Source: Martinezella dioscoreae (GTDB taxonomy: Bacteria; Pseudomonadota; Alphaproteobacteria; Rhizobiales; Rhizobiaceae). From it: 64,000 nucleotides of DNA. A program made the position numbers and the translations under genes. The notes under the pieces are model-generated. The model was not told where the DNA came from and made no database searches. It worked only from the letters and a program-made list of their open reading frames with translations. This document shows, in pieces, positions 28,912 through 38,189 of the stretch. The stretch's first letter is position 1. Each line of letters opens with the position of its first letter. Location: the NCBI RefSeq assembly GCF_009176305.1, contig NZ_BLAJ01000007.1:62001-126000 (forward strand), written 5' to 3'.

Positions 28912-29268
28912 AATCTAGTCCCTTCTGGCAATGGTAAGCATAACCGCAGTTACGCCGTCTTATCCTTCACCAAGAAGTAACAGGCAAAATAGAACATTCC
29001 GCTAAGCGACGTGGTAAATACAAACAACTTATACTTCGTGGAAAATTGCTATATTCAACACTTGTCTGATTAAAATTTACCTTCCGTAAGCCATATAAAG
29101 GATGACTTCCGCAAAAATATTATATTTTTCTAATATTATGCCATGTCGATTTTTGGAAGAGCGAGGTATCAAAAAAGGTTAACGCACCAAAATTCGCCAC
29201 TACGTTTTATTCGAAAATAACAATCACAATCAGAGCGTCAGTTCAATATAAGACCATAAGTACGCACT
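28912..29268. other. AT-rich intergenic region, 357 bases, upstream of the carrier-protein unit
   Basis: This stretch is much richer in A+T than the flanking genes, especially 28985-29235. It holds a small inverted repeat AATATTA/TAATATT (29116-29122 and 29131-29137) and several T- and A-tracts. No open frame of useful size and no RNA gene was recognised. It must contain the promoter for the leftward carrier-protein operon and the 3' end of the epmB transcript. I cannot place -35/-10 boxes with confidence. Confidence 0.5.
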
Positions 29269-30321
29269 TTAGCTTTGCGACGGATAGATATGCTCGCCGC
29301 CGCGGTAGTCTGAAATCGAGTAGCAACCTTCACCCAGCTCACGGACGGAGCTCTGGCCGATATCGGCCTTGCCGTAGCCACCGGGGATATCGAGAATGTA
29401 AGTGGGCTGGCAAAGGCCGGAAATGCGGCCACGTAGCGCCGCAACGATTGCCTGTCCTTCGGCGATGCCAAGGCGGAAGTGGCTGGTTCCGGGCGCAAGG
29501 TCCGGATGATGCAGGTAATAGGGCTTCACCCGCGTCTCCACGAAAGCCTTCATCAGCGCCGCCAGCACCTCCGGATCGTCGTTGACGCCCTTCAGAAGGA
29601 CCGACTGGCTGATAAGCACGATTCCGGCATCGACCAGCCGGGCGCAGGCGGCGCGCGCCTCCTCCGTCAGCTCGCGTGGATGGTTGGCATGCAGCGCCAC
29701 ATAGATGGTCTTGCCGCTCGCCTTCAAAGCCGCAATCAGCGCCGCATCGATCCTTGACGGGTCAACGACGGGGATGCGGGTATGGAAGCGGACGATCTTC
29801 ACATGGTCGATCTCGGCAAGCTGCCCGAGAATCTCTTCCAGCCGGCGCGGCGAGAGAATGAGCGGATCGCCACCGGTCAGGATGACCTCCCAGATCTCCT
29901 TGTGCTCGCGGATATAGGCAAAGGCGCCGTCCAACGCATCCCCATCCAGCGTCCCAAGTCCCTGCGGCCCGACCATCTCGCGGCGGAAACAGAAGCGGCA
30001 ATAGACCGGGCAGACATGCACGGCTTTCAGCAAGACGCGATCCGGATAGCGGTGTACGATGCCTTCGACCGGGCTATGCGCGTGATCGCCGATCGGATCG
30101 GCGCGTTCCTCCGAAGTGACGGTAAGTTCGGCGGCATCCGGCACGAACTGCCGGGCAATGGGGTCGGCAGGGTTTGCGGGGTCGATCAGGCGCGTCACGG
30201 TCGGCGTCAGGGCAACGGCATACCGCTCCGCCACCGCCTCGAGCGCGATCGCCTGATCGCCATTGATCAACCTGGCGCGCTCAAGCTCTCCGATGGTCCG
30301 GATCGGGCGCACCACATTCAT
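29269..30321 (-). CDS. epmB: EF-P lysine 2,3-aminomutase EpmB (radical SAM, KamA-like)
   Basis: A 350-residue radical SAM enzyme. The iron-sulfur ligands are C104, C108 and C111 in HVCPVYCRFCFRRE, followed by ILTGGDPL and the PLP-binding region near the C-terminus. Length fits EpmB (about 340) rather than the longer fermentative lysine 2,3-aminomutases (about 415-470). It converts (S)-alpha-lysine to (R)-beta-lysine for attachment to elongation factor P. Its start overlaps the epmA stop by 4 bases, and efp is divergent 151 bases beyond epmA, so all parts of the pathway are together. The hydroxylase EpmC is not seen here. Confidence 0.88.
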   Translation of the reverse strand: MNVVRPIRTIGELERARLINGDQAIALEAVAERYAVALTPTVTRLIDPANPADPIARQFVPDAAELTVTSEERADPIGDHAHSPVEGIVHRYPDRVLLKAVHVCPVYCRFCFRREMVGPQGLGTLDGDALDGAFAYIREHKEIWEVILTGGDPLILSPRRLEEILGQLAEIDHVKIVRFHTRIPVVDPSRIDAALIAALKASGKTIYVALHANHPRELTEEARAACARLVDAGIVLISQSVLLKGVNDDPEVLAALMKAFVETRVKPYYLHHPDLAPGTSHFRLGIAEGQAIVAALRGRISGLCQPTYILDIPGGYGKADIGQSSVRELGEGCYSISDYRGGEHIYPSQS

Positions 30322-31382
30322 GCGTCATACTCCGCGACCGGTGCCCACAGCACCTGCTCGATCCGTGAGGCGCCGGTTGCCAACATCACGAGCCGGTCGA
30401 AGCCCAGCGCGATGCCGCTCGCCTCGGGCATGACGGCAAGCGCCTCCAGAAACTCCTCGTCCAGCGGATAGGTCTCGCCATAGACACGCTGCTTTTCCGC
30501 CATCTCGATCTCGAAGCGACGACGCTGCTCTTCGGCATTGGTGAGTTCGCCGAAAGCATTGGCCAGCTCGACGCCGCAGGCATAGAGCTCGAAACGCTCG
30601 GCAACGCGATGATCCCTGGCCGATGGCCGCGCAAGCGCCGCCTCAGAAACGGGATATTCGTCGAGAATGGTGGCGCGTCCGAAGCCCAGATTCGGCTCGA
30701 TCTTCTCCACCAATACGCGGCTGAAAAGATCCTGCCACAGATCGTCGTCGGCAACGCGAATGCCCGCCTTGCGCATATCCGCCGCCAGGCGCTCGCGATC
30801 CGTCGATCCGTCGAGACCGATGGAGGCGAAGAGATCGATACCGGCATATCGTTCGAAGGCGGCCGCGACGCTGATTCGCTCGGGCGGGAGAAATGGATCG
30901 ATCTCCGCGCCGCGGTAGCTGAGTTTCTTCGCCCCGACCGTCTCGGCCGCCAGCGCCAGCAGCGCGGCACAATCCACCATCAGGATTTCGTAGCTCTCTC
31001 CTGCCCGATACCATTCCAGCATGGTGAATTCCGGATGGTGCAGCGGCCCACGCTCGCGATTGCGATAGACATGGGCAAAGCAGGCAATGCGTTCTTCACC
31101 CGCCGCAAGCAGCTTCTTGCAGGCAAATTCGGGTGATGTATGCAGATAAAGAGGCGATGCCTTGCCGTCGGTCGTCAGCGCCTCGGTCTCGAAAGCATGC
31201 AGATGAGCCTCGTTGCCGGGCGACACCTGCAGCGTCGCCGTATCCACCTCGATGAAGTCGTTGCGCGTGAAGAAAGTCCGCAGCGCCGCCTGGATGGCAT
31301 TGCGGCCGATCAGGAACGGCCGCCGGTCCGCATGGACATTGCGGGTCCACCAGGGGGACGCTTTGCTCGTCTTTGGCTTCAT
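30318..31382 (-). CDS. epmA: EF-P--(R)-beta-lysine ligase EpmA (LysRS paralogue)
   Basis: A 354-residue class II LysRS-like catalytic domain without the anticodon-binding domain. Motif 1 region is FIEVDTATLQVSPGNEAHL, motif 2 is FAHVYRNRERGPLHHPEFTMLEWYRAG, and motif 3 is SGIALGFDRLVML. It joins beta-lysine to the conserved lysine of EF-P (K34 of the divergent efp product). Together with epmB (4-base overlap) it forms a two-gene operon. It is somewhat longer than E. coli EpmA (325). Confidence 0.9.
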   Translation of the reverse strand: MKPKTSKASPWWTRNVHADRRPFLIGRNAIQAALRTFFTRNDFIEVDTATLQVSPGNEAHLHAFETEALTTDGKASPLYLHTSPEFACKKLLAAGEERIACFAHVYRNRERGPLHHPEFTMLEWYRAGESYEILMVDCAALLALAAETVGAKKLSYRGAEIDPFLPPERISVAAAFERYAGIDLFASIGLDGSTDRERLAADMRKAGIRVADDDLWQDLFSRVLVEKIEPNLGFGRATILDEYPVSEAALARPSARDHRVAERFELYACGVELANAFGELTNAEEQRRRFEIEMAEKQRVYGETYPLDEEFLEALAVMPEASGIALGFDRLVMLATGASRIEQVLWAPVAEYDA

Positions 31383-31410
31383 TCCTAGCTTTCTTCAGGG
31401 CACCGGCCGC

Positions 31411-31457
31411 CTTGGGGGTGGCTATTTCCGTTGATTTAGGGTAGTTGCGCCCCCAAG
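31411..31457. repeat. Inverted repeat in the efp/epmA divergent promoter region
   Basis: CTTGGGGG (31411-31418) and CCCCCAAG (31450-31457) are separated by 31 bases in the 151-base spacer between the two divergent starts. It may be a binding site or chance; no regulator is known to me. Confidence 0.3.
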
Positions 31458-31533
31458 CAAACAAAAGCTGCGTCTCGGAGAGCATTTCGACAGTCCCTCT
31501 ACGACGCAAAAGGCAGCGTTACAAGGAAGTCTT

Positions 31534-32103
31534 ATGGTCAAGGTCATCGCCTCTTCGGTCCGCAAGGGCAACGTTCTCGACGTCGACGGCAAGCTCTACG
31601 TCGTTCTCACCGCACAGAACTTTCATCCGGGCAAGGGTACGCCGGTCACGCAGGTCGACATGCGCCGCATCGTCGACGGCGTGAAGGTGTCCGAGCGTTG
31701 GCGCACCACCGAGCAGGTCGAGCGCGCCTTCGTCGAAGACGTGAACTTCCAGTACCTCTATGAAGACGGCGAAGGCTTCCACTTCATGAACCCGGCCACC
31801 TACGACCAGGTCGTCGTCGATGCCGAAACCATGGGCGACCAGAAGGCCTACCTTCAGGAAGGCATGACCTGCATCCTGTCGATCCATGAAGGCGTTCCGC
31901 TGGCGCTCGAACTGCCGCGCCACGTTACGCTCGAGATCACCGAGACCGAGCCGGTCGTCAAGGGCCAGACGGCGTCCTCGTCCTACAAGCCCGCCATGCT
32001 CTCGAACGGCGTGCGCACTATGGTTCCGCCGCACATCAACGCCGGCACCCGCGTCGTCATCGCAACGGAAGACAATTCCTACGTCGAGCGCGCCAAGGAC
32101 TGA
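31534..32103 (+). CDS. efp: Elongation factor P
   Basis: A 189-residue protein with the three beta-barrel domains of EF-P. The modification site is K34 in the loop NFHPGKGTP. The C-terminal signature includes TASSSYKPAMLSNG and MVPPHINAGTRV. AAGGAAG precedes the ATG. It binds between the P and E sites of the ribosome and relieves stalling at polyproline. It is divergent from epmA-epmB, which provide its modification. A clear terminator follows at 32129-32157, so it is a monocistronic unit. Confidence 0.95.
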   Translation: MVKVIASSVRKGNVLDVDGKLYVVLTAQNFHPGKGTPVTQVDMRRIVDGVKVSERWRTTEQVERAFVEDVNFQYLYEDGEGFHFMNPATYDQVVVDAETMGDQKAYLQEGMTCILSIHEGVPLALELPRHVTLEITETEPVVKGQTASSSYKPAMLSNGVRTMVPPHINAGTRVVIATEDNSYVERAKD

Positions 32104-32128
32104 GCCTCGGCCACCTGCTTGCATGAAG

Positions 32129-32157
32129 AACGCCTCGTCCTGGTGACGGGGCGTTTT
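32129..32157 (+). terminator. Rho-independent terminator of efp
   Basis: An 11-bp stem (32129-32139 with 32145-32155, one G-T pair) has a 5-base loop CTGGT and ends in TTTT, 25 bases after the efp stop. Confidence 0.88.
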
Positions 32158-32236
32158 GCGTTTTGGGAAAATTGAAGCCGGAGGGGCAGTGACTGCGCGA
32201 AGACTTACCGTGCCGCCCTAGTTGCGGCGCACCTGG

Positions 32237-34087
32237 TTACGGCGCACTGGCCTTTTTCTCATCCACCTGCGCCGTACCGGTAGTTTCGGAAGGCGTTTGC
32301 ATATCGGTGCTGTGCTCATGCGGAGCCAGAGACTGCAGATGCAGGACGCGCGGCGACATGGCGTGCATGAAGGCGTCGGAGCGGCCGATATAGATCAAGG
32401 TTGCATCTTCCAGCTCGGCCAGCAGAGCAAAGGCCTTCGCCTGAACCTCGGCCTCCAGCCCTTCCAGGGCATCATCGAAGACGACCCATTTCGGCTTTGC
32501 AAGCAGCAGATGCGCAAAACCGACGGCTTTCTGCTCTTCGGTATCGAGCAATCGATCCCAGCGAGCCTGCGTATCGAGACGGCTCTTCAGACGGCCAAGC
32601 CCTACCTTGTCGATGACGGCATCGACGGCGGCATCGTCATAGGCGTCCCGATCGTCCGGAAAACAGATTGCCTCCCTGAGGGTGCCGGTCGGCACATAGG
32701 GCGTGTGCGGCACGAACAGCATGTCGTCCATCGGCGGCAGGCTGACCGTGCCGGAACCGCTATACCATTGATGCGCCAGCACCTCGAACAGCAGCCTGCG
32801 ATTCACGCCGTGATCGCCGTTGATCATCACATGCTCGCCGGCATTGATCGTGACCGTACCCTCCGCGATCCGGAAGCCGTTTTCCGTCGCCTCGTCGCTG
32901 GTCTTCGTCGAAATCTCCAGATCGGTCCAGACCATCGTGCCCGGCGCCGCCTTTTCGAAGACGAGGGTGTGCGGCATCGGCATTTTATCGTCCATTTCCG
33001 TCAGTGCCTTGCGGAAATCGGTCACGCGCATCAGCGTCGCACGCCATTCGGCAATCGGGCCGAAATTGGCGACATACCAGCGCAGCGCGGAATTGACCTG
33101 ATTGAAGGCGCCGACGGCCACCATCAGCTGACCGAAGGTCAGGCCGCCGGAGAAATAGGCGGGCGCGGCAACGAGGATGGGAATGATCAGCACCAGCCAG
33201 CCATAGCCGGCCGAAACCCAGGTGAGATTGGTATTGGCGATGGCAAGCTGACGGATGACAGCAAGCACGGCCGATATGTCGAGATTGATCCGCCGGCGCT
33301 CGTTCTCCTCGCCTCCGGCGATGGTGATTGCCGGCATATGCTCATTGGCATGCATGAGCGCGAAGCGCAGCTCGGCTTCCTTCGAATAGCGGTCTGCATT
33401 CAATCTCACCAGACGCCGGCCAACAAATTGGCTGAGGAAAGAGGCGGATCCGGCATAGAGGATTGCCGCCCAGACCATGTAGCCGGGAATGGAGAAGCTC
33501 ATGCCCCGGAGGTGAAAGACCATGCCGCTGGAGAGCTCCCAGAGCACGCCGATGAAGCTCAAAAGCAGGATCGTCGCCTGTACCAGTCCAATGGCAAGCC
33601 CCGTCGAGCTTTCGGCAAGATTGCGGGCGTCCTCATGCAACCGCTGGTCGGGATTGACGCCGATCAGGCCGGAGGAGGCAAGACGAAGCGCACGCTTGGC
33701 CTGCAGCCATTGATCGACCAGATCGCGCGCCAGCCCCTCACGCATGTAGAGCGCGGTCATCTGGTTGAGCCAGGCCTGAACGACATTGAGGACCAGCAGC
33801 GAGCCGGCGATGATGCCGAAGACGCCGAGTTGATGGAAGAAAGCGGAAATATCGCGCCTTGCCAGCGAATCGTAGAAGGGCGCATTCCAGCTGTTGAGCA
33901 GCACCTGGACATAAGCCGTGACCAGAATGATCACGAAAAGCGCGATGGTCAGGGAAATGATCTTGATGCGAACAGCCGAATTCCAGAAAGCGGAGAACAT
34001 CATCCTCAGCCGAAAGAAAAGGCTCAAATCGTATCCGACCTGTTCATTTCCCTGGATATTCGGCTTGGCTTGCTTTTCAACTGCCAT
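32237..34087 (-). CDS. ABC exporter-like membrane protein with a degenerate ATPase domain (YddA/SbmA-related)
   Basis: A 616-residue fused permease-ATPase of the ABC_membrane_2 type: six helices in about residues 40-345, including ALFVIILVTAYVQVLL and LVLIIPILVAAP, then a nucleotide-binding-like domain. The catalytic motifs are lost: the Walker A position reads GDHGVNRR (R430 for Lys), the signature reads LDTEEQ, Walker B is WVVFDD with Asp539 replacing the catalytic Glu, and the H-loop His is replaced by R569 in YIGRSD. The fold outline remains and the frame is intact, so it is maintained rather than a pseudogene. AGGGA before ATG 34087 sets the start. It may be an ATP-independent transporter or a regulatory membrane protein. 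The substrate is unknown. Confidence 0.75.
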   Translation of the reverse strand: MAVEKQAKPNIQGNEQVGYDLSLFFRLRMMFSAFWNSAVRIKIISLTIALFVIILVTAYVQVLLNSWNAPFYDSLARRDISAFFHQLGVFGIIAGSLLVLNVVQAWLNQMTALYMREGLARDLVDQWLQAKRALRLASSGLIGVNPDQRLHEDARNLAESSTGLAIGLVQATILLLSFIGVLWELSSGMVFHLRGMSFSIPGYMVWAAILYAGSASFLSQFVGRRLVRLNADRYSKEAELRFALMHANEHMPAITIAGGEENERRRINLDISAVLAVIRQLAIANTNLTWVSAGYGWLVLIIPILVAAPAYFSGGLTFGQLMVAVGAFNQVNSALRWYVANFGPIAEWRATLMRVTDFRKALTEMDDKMPMPHTLVFEKAAPGTMVWTDLEISTKTSDEATENGFRIAEGTVTINAGEHVMINGDHGVNRRLLFEVLAHQWYSGSGTVSLPPMDDMLFVPHTPYVPTGTLREAICFPDDRDAYDDAAVDAVIDKVGLGRLKSRLDTQARWDRLLDTEEQKAVGFAHLLLAKPKWVVFDDALEGLEAEVQAKAFALLAELEDATLIYIGRSDAFMHAMSPRVLHLQSLAPHEHSTDMQTPSETTGTAQVDEKKASAP

Positions 34088-34250
34088 CAGCACTTCCCTG
34101 CGACGCGTCCCGTCAGTTAATCATGACCCGCCCTCATGTCCACCCTTGCAATAGATCGGTGGGATCACATTCCTATATACACGGTTTCGCGTCTTGAACC
34201 GAATAAGGTCAGCAATTAGCTTGCGCTCGAAAGATTGAGAAAGCCTTCCG

Positions 34251-35092
<842 letters not shown>

Positions 35093-35093
<1 letters not shown>

Positions 35094-35515
35094 TGCAACC
35101 CGATGCCGTCAAGGTCTTAATCTATGCCGTTCGGGATGGGCATCTGCTTGTTTTCGGTGAGCCAGATTTTCCCGCCGTCCAGATCCAGGTTCCTGGCGGC
35201 ACGGTCGAATCCGGTGAGGACATCGTAGCGGCCGCGGCGCGCGAATTCGAGGAGGAGACCGGTTTTGCGCCACACGAACTCTATTCGCTGGGCGTTCACG
35301 ACTACCATTTCGAAAAGAACGGCCGCGATTACCATCACCAACGGCACTATTTCCGCTGCCATATCTCCGAACGAGCGCCTGCCACTTGGCTTCACTACGA
35401 AATGACGCCTTTCGACGGTGGCGACCCGATCGGCTTCCGCTTCTTCTGGCTACCGATCGAAGCTGCCAGGCATCGCCTGGGTTACGGCATGGAAGCCCTC
35501 CTTGAATATCTGTAG
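35093..35515 (+). CDS. Nudix hydrolase
   Basis: A 140-residue protein with a complete Nudix box (GX5EX7REUXEEXGU): it starts GGTVESGED and ends REFEEETGF. It would hydrolyse a nucleoside diphosphate linked to another group, using Mg2+. The start ATG at 35093 shares one base with the stop of the MoxR gene, which gives strong support; the frame also runs upstream inside MoxR without meaning. The substrate cannot be told. It sits before the metA riboswitch, which has its own promoter. Confidence 0.87.
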
Positions 35516-35567
35516 GCCACATCGCGCCTCCAAGCTCAACCCCAGACTTTCCCCGACGCTTGCCCCA

Positions 35568-35596
35568 TTGACCCGCGGAGATGTCGGGTTTATGAA
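35568..35596 (+). promoter_or_regulatory. Sigma-70 type promoter of metA
   Basis: TTGACC (35568-35573) and TATGAA (35591-35596) are 17 bases apart. The start point would fall near 35603, exactly where the SAM-II riboswitch begins, so the two signals support each other. Confidence 0.75.
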
Positions 35597-35603
35597 ATTT
35601 CCC

Positions 35604-35657
35604 TCGTGGTGATTTGGCCGGCCGGCTTGCAGCCACGTTAAATAAGTCGCTAAAGGG
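35604..35657 (+). ncRNA. SAM-II riboswitch
   Basis: The sequence shows the conserved elements in order: CGTGG pairing with CCACG (35605-35609 with 35633-35637), GTGATTTGGCC, GGCTTGCAGCCACG, TTAAATAA, and GCTAAAGG, as in the alphaproteobacterial metA SAM-II pseudoknot. It lies 64 bases upstream of the metA start. Binding of S-adenosylmethionine would lower metA expression. Confidence 0.92.
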
Positions 35658-35701
35658 CCGCGTGCGGACCGGTAGCGATTCTTATCGCGGCCGGTTTTTT
35701 T
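35656..35701 (+). terminator. Attenuator hairpins downstream of the SAM-II riboswitch
   Basis: Two alternative stems can form. GGCCGCG (35656-35662) pairs with CGCGGCC (35686-35692), and ACCGG...GCGAT (35668-35679) pairs with ATCGC...CCGGT (35684-35695). Seven T follow at 35695-35701. The first stem overlaps the last bases of the riboswitch, suggesting ligand-dependent transcription termination. Confidence 0.75.
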
Positions 35702-35720
35702 GTATTTGGCGAGTGAAACG

Positions 35721-36647
35721 ATGCCCATCAAGATTCCCGATACGCTCCCCGCGTTTGAAACCCTCCAGAACGAGGGTGTGCGGGTGATGACCGAAACGGT
35801 GGCGTTCCGACAGGATATCCGCCCCCTTCAAATCGGGCTTCTGAACCTCATGCCGAACAAGATCAAGACCGAGATCCAGATGGCGCGCCTGGTCGGCGCA
35901 TCGCCGCTGCAGGTGGAGTTTTCGCTGGTGCGCGTTGGCGGTCACAAGGCCAAGAACACCTCGCAGGAGCATCTGCTTGCTTTCTACGAGACGTGGGAAG
36001 AAGTGAAGCACCGCAAGTTCGACGGCTTCATCATAACCGGCGCACCGATCGAGCTGCTGGAATATGAGGACGTCACCTACTGGAACGAGATGCGGGAGAT
36101 CTTAGACTGGACGACCACCAACGTCCATTCGACGATGAACGTCTGCTGGGGGGCGATGGCGGCGATCTACCATTTCCACAAGGTGCCGAAATATACGCTT
36201 ACGGAGAAGGCTTTTGGCGTCTATCGCCACCAGAACCTGAAGCCCTCTTCGGTCTATCTCAACGGCTTCTCCGACGATTTCGCCATTCCGGTGTCCCGCT
36301 GGACCGAAGTGCGCCGGGCAGACATCGAAAAAGTGCCCGGCCTGGAAATACTGATGGACTCGAGCGAGATGGGCGTCTGTCTCGTGCACGAACAAGCCTG
36401 CAACCGGCTCTACATGTTCAATCACGTGGAGTATGATTCCACGTCGCTGGCGGATGAGTATTTCCGCGATGTGAATGCGGGCGTGCCGATCAAGATGCCG
36501 CACAACTACTTCCCGCATAACGACCCGGAAATTCCTCCGCAGAACCGGTGGCGCAGCCATGCGCATCTGTTCTTCGGCAACTGGATCAATGAGATCTACC
36601 AGACCACGCCGTATGATCTGGAGGAGATTGGCCAGGAAAGGACGTGA
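35721..36647 (+). CDS. metA: Homoserine O-acetyltransferase MetA
   Basis: A 308-residue enzyme of the MetA homoserine acyltransferase family. The catalytic Cys is C142 in MNVCWGAMAA and the His/Glu pair lies in HVEYDS. Residue 111 is Glu (GAPIE), where E. coli MetA has Gly. In MetA enzymes Glu111 marks acetyl-CoA use, so I call it an acetyltransferase rather than a succinyltransferase. The start at 35721 follows GGCGAG and agrees with family length; a GTG/TTG-type start further upstream would fall in the attenuator. It makes O-acetylhomoserine for methionine synthesis. It is controlled by the SAM-II element directly upstream. Confidence 0.9.
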   Translation: MPIKIPDTLPAFETLQNEGVRVMTETVAFRQDIRPLQIGLLNLMPNKIKTEIQMARLVGASPLQVEFSLVRVGGHKAKNTSQEHLLAFYETWEEVKHRKFDGFIITGAPIELLEYEDVTYWNEMREILDWTTTNVHSTMNVCWGAMAAIYHFHKVPKYTLTEKAFGVYRHQNLKPSSVYLNGFSDDFAIPVSRWTEVRRADIEKVPGLEILMDSSEMGVCLVHEQACNRLYMFNHVEYDSTSLADEYFRDVNAGVPIKMPHNYFPHNDPEIPPQNRWRSHAHLFFGNWINEIYQTTPYDLEEIGQERT

Positions 36648-36650
36648 GGC

Positions 36651-37844
36651 TTGTTCATTCCCTTCTTCCTGAAGCTGAGGCAAGCGAAAGTTCCGGTGAC
36701 GCTCCGGGAATTCCTGTCGCTGCTTGAGGGAATGGAAGAAGGGATTGCCGATTACGACGTGGAGGCCTTCTACTATTTGGCCCGCGCGACGCTGATTAAG
36801 GACGAACGCTTCATCGATCGCTTCGATCAGGTCTTCGCCGATTACTTTCGCGGCGTCGAGGCGATCGGCGGCAATGCCGATGGAGAAGCAATGGAGCGGA
36901 CCGCCATTCCCGAGGAATGGCTGCGCAAACTTGCCGAGCGGCATCTGACCGAAGACGAAAGACGGCAGATCGGGGCGCTCGGCGGCTTCGACAAGCTGAT
37001 GGAGACGCTGCGCGAACGGCTGGCCGAGCAGAAGGGCCGGCATCAGGGCGGCTCGAAATGGATCGGCACGGCAGGCACCTCGCCCTTCGGCGCCTACGGC
37101 TACAATCCGGAAGGCGTGCGCATCGGCCAGGAAACCTCGCGCCATCGCCGGGCGGTAAAAGTCTGGGATCGGCGCGACTTCAGGAATCTCGACGACGGCG
37201 TCGAGCTCGGCACTCGCAACATCAAGGTAGCGCTGAAGCGCCTGCGCCGCTGGGTTCGCGAGGGGGCAGCCGAGGAACTTGATCTTTCCGGCACGATCCG
37301 CTCCACCGCGGAGCATGGCTATCTCGATGTCCGGACACGGCCGGAACGCCGCAACGCGGTGAAGCTTCTGATGTTCTTCGATGTCGGCGGCTCGATGGAT
37401 GACCATATCCGCGTCGTCGAGGAACTCTTCTCCGCCGCGCGATCCGAGTTCCGCCACATGGAGTATTTCTATTTCCACAATTGCCTCTACGAAGGCGTGT
37501 GGAAGGACAATCGCCGCCGGCGCGTCGATATCACCGCGACGACGGATCTCATCCGCACCTTCGGTCCAGACTACCGCGTCGTCTTCGTCGGCGACGCATC
37601 CATGAGCCCCTATGAGATCACTCAGCCAGGCGGCTCGGTGGAGCACTGGAACAAGGAGGCCGGCGAGACCTGGCTCGCGCGAATGACCGGTCATTTCCGC
37701 AAATGCGTCTGGATCAATCCCGTGCCGGAAAGCTATTGGGGCCATACGACCTCGATCTCGATGATCCGCCGGCTGATGAGCGACCGCATGTATCCCCTGA
37801 CGCTCGGCGGGTTGGAGAAGGCGACAAGGGAATTGTCGCGCTAA
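36651..37844 (+). CDS. VWA-domain protein, partner of the MoxR ATPase
   Basis: A 397-residue protein, called CoxE-like. The start is TTG 36651, because an in-frame stop (the metA stop) lies 3 bases before it and GGAAAGGA is upstream. The N-terminal half is helical and charged (FIPFFLKLRQAKVPVTLREFL). The VWA domain begins near residue 238 with LMFFDVGGSMDDH, a MIDAS motif with Gly in place of the first Ser (DVGGS), a form common in this family. FVGDASMSPYE follows. MoxR/VWA pairs are thought to mature or activate other protein complexes; the client is unknown. It is probably cotranscribed with metA. Confidence 0.82.
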   Translation: MFIPFFLKLRQAKVPVTLREFLSLLEGMEEGIADYDVEAFYYLARATLIKDERFIDRFDQVFADYFRGVEAIGGNADGEAMERTAIPEEWLRKLAERHLTEDERRQIGALGGFDKLMETLRERLAEQKGRHQGGSKWIGTAGTSPFGAYGYNPEGVRIGQETSRHRRAVKVWDRRDFRNLDDGVELGTRNIKVALKRLRRWVREGAAEELDLSGTIRSTAEHGYLDVRTRPERRNAVKLLMFFDVGGSMDDHIRVVEELFSAARSEFRHMEYFYFHNCLYEGVWKDNRRRRVDITATTDLIRTFGPDYRVVFVGDASMSPYEITQPGGSVEHWNKEAGETWLARMTGHFRKCVWINPVPESYWGHTTSISMIRRLMSDRMYPLTLGGLEKATRELSR

Positions 37845-37866
37845 CATCAGGCTTCCTCCGCGCTTA

Positions 37867-37998
37867 GCCCTCACCCCGGCCCTCTCCCCGTTTTGACGGG
37901 GAGAGGGGCTCTACAAGGATCCTCTAGAACCAGAGGCAACTGTCTGCCTCTGTCGTCCCCTCTCCCCGCAAGCGGGGAGAGGGTTAGGGTGAGGGGCC
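37867..37998. repeat. Composite palindromic repeat (CCCTCACCCC type)
   Basis: A left unit starts CCCTCACCCCGGCCCTC and has its own hairpin around TTTTGA. A right unit ends GAGGGTTAGGGTGAGGGG. They lie about 130 bases apart end to end in inverted orientation, with another hairpin between (AGAGGCA near 37932-37951). Layout and sequence match the element at 15303-15445. The remaining 190 bases up to the epimerase start show no feature I can name. Confidence 0.8.
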
Positions 37999-38189
37999 GT
38001 TACAGAAACCGCCCGCTCTGTCATAGGCATTGCATACTTCGGGCGCAGCGTAGCGTCTCGAAAGAAAGCCGGACGGAGCCTTGATCCCCCTCTGCTTACC
38101 CCTAAATTTCGCCATCGAACTGGTTGCGGAACGGCGCGAATGGAGGCAGGGTCTGACCTCGCATACTCAAAAGCAATGGATGAGCTGAT

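Noticed and set aside
29116..29137. AATATTA/TAATATT hairpin as a terminator of epmB
   Set aside because: The stem is only A-T pairs and too weak to be a convincing intrinsic terminator.
32222..34120. 632-codon plus-strand frame opposite the ABC exporter-like gene
   Set aside because: It is an antisense shadow with no domain or membrane pattern. The minus-strand frame has transporter helices and ABC-domain remnants.
36102..37874. 590-codon minus-strand frame across metA and the VWA gene
   Set aside because: It runs antisense across two well-supported genes, with no start context or recognisable domain.
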